DNA from: Pelecanus crispus
Taxonomy: Eukaryota > Chordata > Aves > Pelecaniformes > Pelecanidae
DNA length: 64,000 bases
Assembly: GCF_030463565.1 (NCBI RefSeq)
Contig: NC_134643.1
Coordinates: 5,218,001-5,282,000, forward strand
Reading direction: 5' to 3'
The translations under genes were made by a program, and so were the position numbers. Positions within the stretch are counted from its first letter, which is position 1. Each line of letters opens with the position of its first letter. Under the pieces are notes generated by a model. That model was not told the DNA's origin. It worked only from the letters and a program-made list of their open reading frames with translations, and made no database searches. This document shows, in pieces, positions 24,318 to 37,200 of this stretch.

Positions 24318-24990
24318 TCTTGTCTGCTGTTTTGTCCCGGGGTTCACATAGTAATTTGCCATTGAAGCTGCCTAGATATCTGCAAATTTCCTTTCTTGCT
24401 GCAAGAGTGGAAGGGGTACCCCAGCTCCTTTTGCCAGAAACCTGCTTCCTCCCTTCTGTTCCCCTTTTGCTTTGCTGGCTTACTTTATCCCATCTCTTGA
24501 AGTACCCAGAGGCAGGGAGGCCAAAACAGTTTCAAAAGCACCCAGGAGCCGTACTACATGCATCTGAAAATACCATCAGATGTTTTCACATGACCAGCTT
24601 TGAAAAACTAGAACTATCGCACCACCAGCTACGATCCTTTCCCAGCCAGAATGGAAAAAGGGTATTTGTGTGTGTCAGGATCCAGCCCAAAGGTCTCTGC
24701 CAACCACTGTGAGATGGCTGGGTGGGAAGACCCTTGGAGAAGCACAACGTTGCTGCCTCTATCACTCTGACAACCAGTCTTCACCTCGTTTACTATAAAC
24801 AAACAAGCTAGGAGTGAGTTCTTGCTTTGATCTTTCAAAGTTTTGGATACTGCAAGGTCTGCACCTAGCAGAAAATTAGTTAAACATCATGGGAAGCTAC
24901 AAAAGCAAGAAGTGAGCCTATCCAAGGCTGAGCTTTTATCAAGGGCAGAGGCTAGTGAAGACATTATTTGGATAACCCTTGCTCAGGCAC
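24318..24990. other. Unique DNA upstream of ITIH2
   Basis: About 670 bases between the microsatellite and the proximal ITIH2 promoter region; no exon or repeat recognised. Confidence 0.45.
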
Positions 24991-25100
24991 CACAGCTCAG
25001 ACTTGCGTTGCAATGCAAATATTTACCTATGGCCTAAACAAAGTCAGCGTTTCAAAACTTTGTTCAAAATACTGCATAACCCTGAGCTGTTTCCTTGAAC
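24990..25100 (+). promoter_or_regulatory. Putative ITIH2 proximal promoter, cluster of liver-factor-like motifs
   Basis: Within about 110 bases, 70-180 upstream of the start codon: TTGCGTTGCAAT (C/EBP-like), a perfect octamer ATGCAAAT at 25013-25020, AATATTTAC (FOXA-like), CAAAGTCA and ACTTTGTTCAAA (HNF4-like). Mammalian ITIH2 is a hepatocyte gene driven by such factors (established knowledge). No clear TATA box. The motif matches are by eye and the transcription start is not located, so this is inference. Confidence 0.4.
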
Positions 25101-25172
25101 TTGTCTCAGAGAAGGAAAGATCTTGTGTTTAGTACCTATGCAGGCTGTTCTCAGGAGACAAGCAGGAAGAAA

Positions 25173-25256
25173 ATGAAGCATCTGATCACCTTCCTGGTTT
25201 TGTTCCTCATTTCAGGAGTAGGAAGCTTTGATCTTGTTATCGATGAAATCCCAGAT
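25173..25256 (+). CDS. ITIH2: ITIH2 coding exon 1: signal peptide
   Basis: Codons 1-28, phase 0 end at GAT|GTGAGT. Residues 1-18 [18 protein letters not shown] form a typical signal peptide, then [11 protein letters not shown] at -3 favours this ATG; the frame is open upstream for a short way but without another ATG. Confidence 0.93.
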
Positions 25257-28200
25257 GTGAGTATTTCAAGGCAGGGCTTAAGTGTCCCTTCCGTGCTGAA
25301 GTCAACATTGAAGCTGCAGCTGACCGGTGGGAGCAGAACTGGGTCATTGCTTCATAGCTCTGCTTGTATCGCATGAATTCTCTTCTACTTTTAGCTGTAA
25401 ATGGGATTGTTCTGATAATTGCTTTTCACCTGTCATTCATAGGGTTGCTTTTTTAGTATTATTAAAGTTGGGATAGTACAGGCATAACTCCAAGTTTCTT
25501 TTCAAGCAGGATTCATATTTTTACCTCGACTTTGCCTTTTCTGGTGGTTTTAACCTTCAAACATTCAAGTGGGCTTCTATGCTCAGACATTCAACATATT
25601 TTATATTTTGTTTCCCTGGAATAAGCAGAAACAGAGCACCTAGATATCTTTGTGATGGGATCTCCTGTATGGACCACTATGAACTTCAGCAAAGCTTCAT
25701 ATGGCCTCAGGTTTTTAACAGGAGTTCAAATATGGAGTTAAGATCCTATTGACTGTACATTCCTCAGCTGAGGGATGAGATCATTTATAGAAGAGCTTGT
25801 AATTGCTTAGGATAACAAAATGATGAAAAGTATATTTATAGCTTTGACTCTGAAGCCTAGTCCAAATTTAAACCCCTAGACTCGGGTGAACTTAGGTTTG
25901 GGTGTCTACACCCATTTCCACATTGCCATATTGCAGTATTTCTGTGAAATGAACGGGGATGGTGTGAAGCTTTCTTTTCCTTTGCAAGATTAACAAAAAG
26001 AATTAGTGAGCAGGGATATCCTCTTTTTCTATCTTCTTACAGCACTTTTCATGACACAGTGAGATTTTTATCCTGAGTTTGTAATTCCCAGGAAGAATAT
26101 TCCAGACCTGTGGTCCTTTCTAACCATAGATGCCATATCAGTTTAACATCAATGTGCTTAAACAATATCAGTTAATTTTGTCCAAACCTTTGTGTGTATG
26201 CTATCATATAAGTTGGAGAGCAGCTCATGAACTTAAACTTCTTTATTACCATAAATTAAACTTCCAACAAACTTTAATTAAGAGTATTGCTATTCTGTAA
26301 GAACCACGCTTCTAATTGAATCAATGCAGCTTTGCACTTGGAAAAGACTTGATGTTCCTTTGATGTCAATGGAACAAATTTAGTTCTCAGGTATATTCGT
26401 ATAAAACCAGAGACAATTTCTGGTAGTTTGAGCAGAATTTCTCTGATCTTGCTGGCTTAAGTGAAATCAATATCTGAAGTGCTGTAGTTACCATGGCTAG
26501 ACCCATCCTGATGATAATCTGCTTCTTGCTTTTTATGGTCATTTCAGTGCGTTAAATATTACTCCTTGTTTCAGAAGGAAAGGTTGTAAACTGATGGCAA
26601 AGGTCCTGATCTTTTAAGAGTATATAGAGCTAGTTGGTCACAGAAGGAAACTGAATGTGTGAAGATGCAGCATTTTGCTCTGATACGGTTTGTGCCTCTG
26701 CTCCCCATTTGCACCAAGGGGAGGTAAATTCCCTTTGGAATTCCATTAGAGTGCTAATCAATAGTAAATCAAGTGATAAATCAAACAGTAAGGCAGCAGC
26801 AACACCTCTTTCTTCCTCTTTCTCCTCTAGGAAGTGGAAAACCTGATTGACCTAGAACTAGATGGATTTCCTTCAAATTCCAAGACAAGAAATGGCAGGT
26901 ACCAGGTACAGTACCCAGAAATGCTTCAAAAATAGGGAAGAAAGAATGCCCAGGAGCTCTCTTCAGGTGGCTTGTTCCATGTCAAGGGTTGTGAGTGTGC
27001 AATCAGGTGGGACCAGCAGGTCCTTATATGCATTGAGATCTCCATCTCTCTCGTTGGGATAAGAATTTCTACTATCCTTTATGTAGCACCTAGCACAACA
27101 AGGCTTTGTTCCATATCTGTGCTCCTAAGGACCATAATGCAGATGCTAAATAATGGAGATACTTATCTGTCTAACTTCATGTGTGGGAAAAATCCCATTG
27201 ACACTGGTGAGGCTTTTCCATGAGAATATGGAAAAGGACTTCAGATACTGGCAATGTAGGCTGAAACCTTTCAGACCTGCAGTTAGCCCATTCATTCATA
27301 TTTAAGTCAGGTCAAAAGAGTGCAGCACAGTGTCACAAGGGTAATGAGCTAGTGGAGTCTGGGACCAGGGAAGAAAATTTGTTTCCAACATGCTGAAGGG
27401 TTGCACATCACTGTATTCTGTCAGCTTCTGAAACAGAAACATTTAAAACAGCATTGCAGGAGTTTTCTTGTGTTTTACACAGTAGTAAATAATTATAATA
27501 ATCATGAAATCAGTTGTTTGAAGGTATTAATTTTTATTACACTGAATGAAAGAAAAGGTGATCAGAGTGGACCTTGTCCTCCACCAAACTCTGGTGCTGC
27601 CTTTCTTGAGTTTGTTCAATATAGTGAAAACAAAAGATCCTCTTGAGTAAAGTTGGATTTCCCAGCATCTTTGAAGTTAAGCACAGGCAAACATGATTCT
27701 TCTGGGGGCCTCACACAGAGTGTAAGTGTAACTTATTGGTATCTAAAGCCTCCGTTACACTGCCAGAAAAATGGAAGATTTTAGCATAAATATGAATCAA
27801 GCCAGCTCACATCTGCCAGACAAATGTTTAAATAATTTAATTATGATCTAAGCAGAAATCCTCTCTAGCCACACTTCTTCAGGGCATAATTTCTTTCCAA
27901 CATGTCTGTATTAGTGCCATATGTATTATGTTGCCTCTGTTCCCCAACTTTTGGGATACATAGTGATATAGACATATGAATGCAGTAATTTGCAGTTTTA
28001 CTAGTGGTTTTATTACACCAGTTATTCCTTATATTCCCATATATTATTTCCCATCCTTTAGCTATCAAATGAGTCTTTGCAAACCAGAAGAACTAAGATC
28101 TCAGCTATAGGATGAGCTGCCCTTATGTTAGTTGAGTCACTAAAATATTAATAAATGAGATTAAACAGAACTACGTGAAACAGCTTGAGACAGTAGCTCC

Positions 28201-31200
28201 GGGCCAACAGCAGGCATGCAGTTACTCACTGTTAAGTACTAAAGGAAGACTGTCTTCCAAATTATCATTTTAGCACTATGTTTTTCTACAATCAGCTCAC
28301 TCACCCATTGGCAACAAGACAACAGAACTCCTCCGCAAGAACCTACTAGTGCTAAATAGAAACAATTGTTTTCTATGTCCAGGTCAGGTATTCTGGTGAA
28401 AAATATTTGCTCCTGAGTAATTCCAAAAATACTGTATCTCAGGTATGTAGATGGTCCTCGTGACCACAGAAACAGAGCGCCCCATGGGCTGGAATGTAGG
28501 TAACCTTGTGAACGTCTATATGATGATGTACTGCCGTTATCTCTGTTTTGGAGATAGATAACGGAGCTTGTGTCTAGACTGTGAGGCAGGATGTTCTGTA
28601 GCATGTCCCCCAGTCTTGGTCCTGATCTCTGGCTGTCCAGAGCCAGGTAAGATCACACCTATTTCCTTACTGCTCTGCCTGCCTGGTTTCCTCTCCATGA
28701 GAACCAGCACAGGAAGGAAATATGGAAGCAGAGAGAGGGTGGAATTAGCTGGCTGGAGAGCCCCCCAGCTCCCAGGGTATATATGCAACCAGAGAGACCA
28801 GGATCCATCTGCAGCACTGTGAAGTCAAAGTCTGCCAAGCCTCAGGTTTGAAATTGCTCTTCTTGCACCTCACGGTAAGGGTCATGATCCCCAAAAGGAG
28901 TCTGAAGAGGCTGCAATCAAATTGCAGTGTGTTAAAAGATGCTTAGGAAATGACTCACATGAAAACAAGTGAACCTATGAGGAAAGAAAGAACTGGGAGG
29001 ACATGCCATGTAGTTGTCAACTTCTTTCTAATTTCTCATGCTGGGCATCTGCTTTTCAACCTTTTTCATGCCTCAGTAGAAAAGTAATTCCCTTCAAATG
29101 CAGTATAAGATCTCTGAATCTGCATTCCTTGTTTTACTAAGTAAGTCACACCTCAGAAGTAGCCTGTGAACTGCAACTTGAAAGCAATGGCAAGCTAAGC
29201 ATCCCATAGATGATGTAAAAACTGCAATCTCTTGTAATGTGTTACCTCTTGTAATGCTTTCCTCCCTTGGACACCCTGTCTTCTTCCTCCACAGACAGGA
29301 CAGGAGGAGTCAGGGCCAGTAGCCCTGGATAAAAGTTAGCTTAAAGTACCCAATATTTTCTTGATGGTAGACTGCATAGTAGTTGCAACATTCATGCACA
29401 GTGATTTGAACAAAGATCGTTATGGAGGGCTAAATATGTATAGCCTGCACAGGTGTCAGGAGAAGACAGGTCTTAGCACCTGAAGACAGGGCCCAGCAGC
29501 TGTCAAGACCAGATCCTTAAAACAGTTCCTGAGGCATTTGTTGTCTCCACCCTAATTAACAATTTGCCACACATATTGCACAAGATACTGTTTTGATGTA
29601 GTGCAGTCATCAGCAGATCTGGATGTGGCTTAAAGGGAAGGATCAGCCATGAATCCTCATGCCAGAAATAGCACGAGTCTCATATGCCACAGAAGTCCCT
29701 ACAAAGCCCATGTTCTAAGTAACCACACCAGCTCTCAAACCTGAAGTACAGTTATCTACAGCTCTGTCCTCCTGACCTGTTGGAGTGGCTGCCCTCTGCA
29801 ACCTTTGAGATCCTAGGGGGATGGTTGGCCCAGCCCATGTCTGATCGCTAACAACTGCAGTGGAAGTCACGACATGTGCAAGCGATACGCTCACAACTCC
29901 ATCAGTACCTCCCTCTTCTCCTCCACCCTCATAAAAACAAACAGGAAGGAAACCTGGGCATCCTGAAAGTTTTAAGCACCATTTGTAAAGTGAGACGGGA
30001 ACCCTCAGCTCTTCTGAGAACCAGAAAAGTACCACAATAAAACAAATCCCCTCTCTGCTAAGGTCTTGGTCTTCATCTTTTCAAAATTAAATTTGTTTCA
30101 GTTAAGTTTGGTTTAGTCTTAATTTGTATTCATGCTGGTGATGTTTCCTGTGCCAAGGGTACGTGGGGGGACAACAGCCATTCTTCACGGTCTGGTTCTT
30201 TATCGGATGTGAAGGGTCCAGTTTCCTGTACAGTGATGTTTGTGAGGTGTCAGGATGGACTGAGCCAGGATCAGTCCATCAGGCTTTGCACCGGATCTCT
30301 GGAGAGCAATCAACTTCCAGATCCTGAAATCCCAGTTGGAATGTTTCAGGTGGAGCCTGTATAGCTAGTAAATAAAAGCCCGCATTTGTTCTCAGGCAGG
30401 TGGAAATCCTGGCTTTAAAGGATCCTTAAAGTCATGTTGTTAAAATGATATTGCTATGACATGTATCATCTCTTATGCAGCCCAAGATTTTCCTAGTAAC
30501 AGTATAGTAATTAGCTGCAAATGGACTTAGTAACTGTATAGCAACTCTTACATACACTCTGTGACTAATGCAGTTTTCATGAGCGTCTTCTGTGGTTTTG
30601 GGTCCTCTTCGATTCAAGTGCTACTGAAACTGGTATGTTTTGGCACATTTTTATAATTTAGCCATCGGTATCTGAACTAGTCTCCCTAAGTTCCTGCTCA
30701 TCATCAGTGGAGTTGAATGGCTCAGTTCAGCTGCCTAGATGTACGTATCCAGCACTGTGTGAGCTAGCACAGGGAGTCCAAGACATCTTACTGGCTGGCA
30801 GATATCATGCAAAACCTACAGGAACCTCACGATCTCCTGGAGCTCCAGCTGAAGGCCAGGGTGGTACTCTTGGGCACCACCAGCAGCACTGGGTACCCAC
30901 TCTTCTGATCAGTACGGTCAGCACGGTTTAGGGCAGGACTCATTCAACCGAAGGGGAGTATCTATTTTCAGATGAAAGGGATTGCTCCATTGACTGCAAA
31001 GAGCTAAGTTTGCCTAGTTGTGATGATAACACCGAAGTAGATAGCTGCATTAAGCAATTGCATCTCCCCCTAGAACTAGGCGAGCCAAATCCAATCCCAG
31101 GGTTACTCGTGCAAGTTTAAGTTTTAGGAAATTAAACAGAATGATTCAAATGGCCACAAGATGTCACCACCTCTTCATAGAGATTTCAAATGGAAATATT

Positions 31201-34200
31201 AATACAGCAGGGAAAAAGCCCACCATTAATGAACAGTTTCAGCTCTTCTAAGCAGTGCATGCATAACTGACTTTACATTTATAGGTATATAAATGTAATA
31301 TCAATTATGCAATATGTTTTTGTATACATACATATTGCGTATAATACAATAATATAAATATATATTCTATAACATAAATGAAAATGAGATAAGAGGTCTG
31401 AATTTTGAGATTTTTCCACTTTTCCTAGAAAAAACCAAAAAAGATAATTTTTGTGTTAAAAGCTAGGATTTCTGAGTATGATTTTTTTGCCAGCACATTT
31501 TGCTTTCAGGAAGAATGTTTTTGTTCTAGAAGGGAATGCTTTCTATAAAAAATAAAGACAGAGGAAGCTAGCTGTCCTTCTGGTTTTGATAGCCTCTAAG
31601 TCTAGCTGGGAGATCACATGCTCCAACATCCCAGTATAAATACATAAAATAAGACAAAAGAAATATGCACACTAAGTCTGAGAACTCAAACCAATTCTCA
31701 TCATCTTGGAAAGCAGCTTTTAGATGTTACTACTGTCTGATCCCTGTCTTGAAACAGCCACAGTCTGTGTTCTTAGCTTTGCTGAAATACTTTCTCCATA
31801 TTTTTCTTTTCCAGCGAAGCACATCCGACTGGGGGTATGTAGGAGATCTGGTGAGTTTTTTTCTTCCTCTGTGGAACATAATACTGAACAAAGTGATTTT
31901 CTAGTTAACCATTTTTTGGAAATCAATACTTTTGTTTGTTCAGTTCCTTGTTTTTACTGCTGGTTGGGTATTAACCTATTTTCTTTAAACAGAGCACTGT
32001 TTGCACAATGCTGTTTATACAACTTCTCCTGGGGGCAGAAGGGTATGGTATATATGAAGAAATAAGCATCAGAAGTGATTAGACAAAGATAATATCTTAA
32101 TATACCAGTCTAATACTGTTCTCTCACTGCTATGGTTTAACTATTTATAAGACTAGGTCAGTAACCAATGCTTCAGGTCTCCTTTATTTAGGAGTTTTAT
32201 TGAAAACGTAAGCTCTCTCCTCCTCAGTATATGATGTTGAGGATTACTGTGTACCCTTCTATGCTACATTGCACCATTACAGTCATTCCAAGGACTGGTT
32301 GCATGGTCAAAAGCAAGGAAAACATTCCAGCTTAATGAATTCCCTCTTTCAGCTGAAATGTTATAATGAACTATATTCACATGAGTATCTTGCCACAATT
32401 ACCAGTTAAAATATGGAGGTGTCCTGAACTTGAGTTCATGTCCCATCTAACTGCCATATTGTAAGGAACAGCAGTTGAAAAAAAGGCACTGAGACTATAA
32501 AAGGGGTTGATATTGTTCTCTAGGGCACATTTTCCAGCTGTGTCCTAAATTTATAGAATAATTTTGTCAATTACAGGTGGAGGACGATGACAAGATAGGT
32601 CTTTACAGCTACAAAGTTCAATCCACTATAACATCACGGTTGGCCAACACAATGATCCAAGCCAAAATGGTGAATAACGCAAAAAAGTCCCAGCACATAG
32701 TGTTTGACGTAGAAGTCCCCAAAGGAGCTTTTATTGACAACTTTACTATGTAAGTAGTGGGCAGGTATCAGCCTTGTGCTCTGGCAGGGTTCAATGTGGT
32801 GGCAGAATGTGGTGGGAGGGAAGTATTTGTACAAGCAAAACGCCTCATTATTTTCCGGCTTCAGTGTAATTTTAGCAGGCTTTCTCAAAGGAAAAAAAGC
32901 TGATGTCATCATACTGTCTGTCTATCCATCTTTTCCTCTGCAGTAATTATTGGGCCATTGGCCAATATCAACAAATTCTGACAAAAGGACAGAAGTCTCA
33001 AATAGACTAAGCTCCTACCTGTCTTGTGCAACTTGGCACCAGATCAAAGGAGAGAGAGACCCAAATTAGAGCCCTCACTGAGCAGGAAGAAAGTAACCTG
33101 GTTCGGTATCCATTTAGAGAGGCAGCAGCCAGCTTGCTGGTCAGGAGACATATCCTGATCCATGTTCCAAAACAGCCATGACATGAGTAACTGCCTGCCC
33201 TGCCCAAAGGATGGGGAAAGTGTGAAGGAGATGGGGGAGAGATTCTCCTCAGAGTACAAGAGTGCTGGCTACTTGAAGTAAAAAAGCAGGGAGGGAAAAA
33301 GATACAGAGCTACTGGAAACCAGACTTCATTACTTTGGAGTTAAACAAGAGCCTTGTTATTTCATTTCCCACCAGATTAGATTTCACTGATGTTTTTCTA
33401 AAGTGAAGAAACAGTCGTCAATTGTAAAGTTGTTTCTTTTGCAAACTGACTGTGCTTCTCTCTCCTAGGGATGTCAATGGCATAACATTTACCAGCAAAA
33501 TTCGGGAAAAATCTGAAGCCAGAAAAATGTACTCTCAAGCAAAAGCCAAAGGCAAAGCTGCCGGAATAGTAAGGTATAAAGACTTTGGCACATGGATATT
33601 GTACTGAACTTATTCATAGGAGAACTGAGGTGTCCCACCCCAGGAGGATATAGATGAGGGGGGAACCCTGGGAAGGAAAATGGGTTGCTTACTTACAGCA
33701 ACTCTGATATTTAATTGTCAGGATTTAACTTGTATTTCTGCTTTCGGCTTGATGAAACGTATTGTGCTAACAGATAACTGCAGTTCCCTGGTATAGCCCA
33801 CAGTTAGAATCAGACCCAGCAAATGCATAACTCTAAACCAAAATACAAAGAAGCTCTCTTTCTCCTTGTATTTTCTCAAAATAACCCCACAGCTGACTTT
33901 TCAGGAGCAATGCCTTGGATATGGAAAACTTCAAAACCGAAGTGAATGTGCCCCCAGGGACGAGGATTCAATTTGAACTTCACTACCATGAAATGATTCG
34001 AAGGAGACTGAGCTCCTATGAGCATGCCATCTCTGTGAAGCCAGGACGTTTGGCAAAGCACATGGAGGTAAAGTAGAGCTGGTGTGTGTAGACAGCACCC
34101 CACAGTTGAATCCTCATGGAAGAAGCAGCCAAGGTTCCTGTGAGCTCCACAGGAGGACACTTCATCTACACCTCCTTCCTTTTATATGGGCTCGGTACAA

Positions 34201-37200
34201 ATAGCCTCAAGGTCACTGTGTAGACCAGCATGAGACACTTCAAACCAGGAGCTATGTAGCTACATGAGTGAGGAGCAAATGTGTCCTGCCTCCTCTCATA
34301 CTAACACAGCTGGGCATCTCCTGAATCGTGACTGACTCACGTCAGAACCACTTGGGCGAACAAGCTGAGACCTATATATACCCTTGTGTAAACTTGCCCT
34401 GACTGAAGGAAAACAAACACTATTTGCTATTTATTTGGAACAGTGCTTTTCACAATAATCCCAACTTCATGAGATAGTGTCCTATAGGAGCAGATGTTTT
34501 CTGAATGACAGTCCCTCCACAGCTGGTTGCCAGAAAATCATTTGTCTTATTCTCACCCTCTTTCTTACACTCATCCAAAGGTGTCCTCTGTCATCCATCA
34601 ACAGGCACAGGATACAGGGCTAGCTGGACATTTCCATCTGGCATTCTCATGTTCCTCTATCATAAAGGTCATCTTCAGCTTTCCATGGCTTCAGCCCAAG
34701 CTGTATATGGAAGTTTGCTGCTCACATTTCCTTGGTGCAGTCTGAGATCTGCTTCAAGATGTCTGAAGGCCTGAGTTAATCTTACTGAAAAGGACACCAT
34801 GTCCTGTCTCCTAGTAGTTGTACTAACTATTCAGAAATATAACCAGAAAAAGCCCTTATCTCAGGCTGACAGGATAAAACCTTTATTTTCCAAATCACCT
34901 TGGCCATCCAACCAAAAGGGAAAATACTTTCTGTCAGTCAATAGCATGAGCAGAGAGGAAGAGAACTCATCATCAAGTGTAAGAACTCATCATCCTCCTG
35001 GCCTCCTAACCCAGAGCAACACTTAGGCAGAGTCACTTCATGCCTCTTTTGTGCTGTCAGCATAAACAAAGGTATCACCCTTGACTCCTATCTCACCACT
35101 TGCCCCACGCCATAGGAGAGAGAGGAAGAATGAGCGTTTCCACTAAAATCTTTCTATTCTTTGAACACATTTTTATTTTGTCTTTCCATCATGGTCTATT
35201 TTCAGCACTGTATGGATCCCCACCATGAATGAGACCAGCGCTACAGGAGCACTCTCAAGAGCATCCCAACTCCCAGCTGGAGTTTGTCTATGGAGGGTTC
35301 ATGAGATCCTGGCACAACATTGTCAATGCTTCATATTAATGTTTGCTTCCTGCCTTTAGGTGGATGTCCGCATTATTGAGCCACAGGGACTTCGCTATGT
35401 GCATGTTCCTAATTCACTCGGAGATCATTTTAATGGAATCACCACCATCTCCAAGGGAGAGAAAAAGGTAACAGTCATAGACTGGAAATAGCATGACAAC
35501 TTCAGTTTGCACACTTGTTCCTACACAGTCATGGCATTTTTTCATATCTGCTGGAAGCATGCAAAAATAGGGCAAAAAATATACAGTGTCTTCATTACTG
35601 ATACCTAAATGTATGTACAAGATGCTCAAATACTACAGTGGCAGCAGCATAGAAATAGTGTATGGTCGTCCATTGTTGTGTAAAGCTTTTCATTTGTAAT
35701 TCTGAAAGAGCAATGCACTGGGATTGCTGGATGCGAAAAAGGTAGGTGATGAATACCAAGTGGAATAACCATTCTGGAATAACTCCAGAGTCTCAGCTGC
35801 AACTGAGAACATCTGCATAGGGACTTATTTTAGGACAGCTTGTTTCCTTGACATTCTTACCCTAGCTTTCTGTAGCATAGCTCTTGTGTATAAGTAAACC
35901 CTCCAACAGCAGAGAATTTTTTCTCAAGGAACTTCAAAGTGACTCTGGGAGGGTACAACTCTTCTTACTCTTGCACAAACATCTAATACAGGATATGGAA
36001 TTAGGCCCCAAAGTCTGTCTATACTAGTATAATGATATATCAGGCAGTATTGTTTCTTGATATCCAGGCTCAACTTTATGTCTCATTCACCCACATTCCT
36101 AGTTTAACAAATTATTTCAGAGGTAGTCTGTGGCTATATGTATTATGTTGTCTCAGGAAATTTCAAGTTATCCAGTCAAAGCAGAGAAATAATGCCATAA
36201 AGTCTGCATAACCAATGAGATGGCTAATGAAAATGATTCCTAGTACTCAATTTAAAGACAAATTACAAGCTCTTGTTTGTTTGGGAAAAAAAAATTAAAA
36301 AGCTATTAAAAATGTGGACAAAATTATGGATAATTTAAACTAGGAAAATGTTAAATAAGCCAACATATTACTTACTAGAAATGGTTTGCACAACTCAAAT
36401 TGAAATATTTGGTGCTGTAGATGGGTAATCTTATTTGTGTCACAGTTGCTACTACTGAATCAGCATATCCAGGCAAACCGTAGTGCTGTTTTTCTTTTGA
36501 AGTGACAAAGTCCATTTTCTGCTTAAACTAAGAGTACAAATAAAGAAAGAAGAAAAGCATTCAGTGAAATAAGATATATCAAGAATAGATGAACTCTTTT
36601 TGTTTCAATGATCCACCTTTCACGTAACATCTGATTGACTGACGATCACTTCTCATTTCAAGGCTCATGTTTCTTTCAAGCCAACGATGGCTCAGCAACG
36701 AAAATGTCCCACGTGCTCATCCACAGCAGTAGATGGAAGTTTTGTAGTGCAATATGATGTGAACAGAGAAACCACAGGTGGAGAACTGGAAGTAAGTGTT
36801 GCTGTTTAACCAGAACAAGAGATCTGTGAATACAAGAATTGCTGTCATTAAGCAAACTGTGCTAAACTACATCGTTCAGGAGAATAAGCATGAGAAAGAG
36901 CTCTGTATCCAATTGAAAGAACAAAGAGATTTTAAGTGGGCAGAATGGATTTACTTGATTTATGACTAAGACATGGTCCTACATATAGTAAGGAGCAGAT
37001 TTCTGTCTTGTCTGAAAGCCAATGTCTTTTATACCAAGCAGCACTCTGGTGATTTAATGTTGAATCAGAAGACAGTTATTGGAAGTTGTACCAATATATC
37101 ACAAGGAGACAACCAGAACATCACTATTTTTATGTTAACATGAAGCAGAGTTATGGGGTTGAATCATTACAGTCAGAACAGTCTTTTTAAAAACATTTTT

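Noticed and set aside
25095-25172. Upstream in-frame extension of ITIH2
   Set aside because: The extension begins with a non-ATG codon and would bury the signal peptide; the ATG at 25173 is directly followed by a clear signal sequence.
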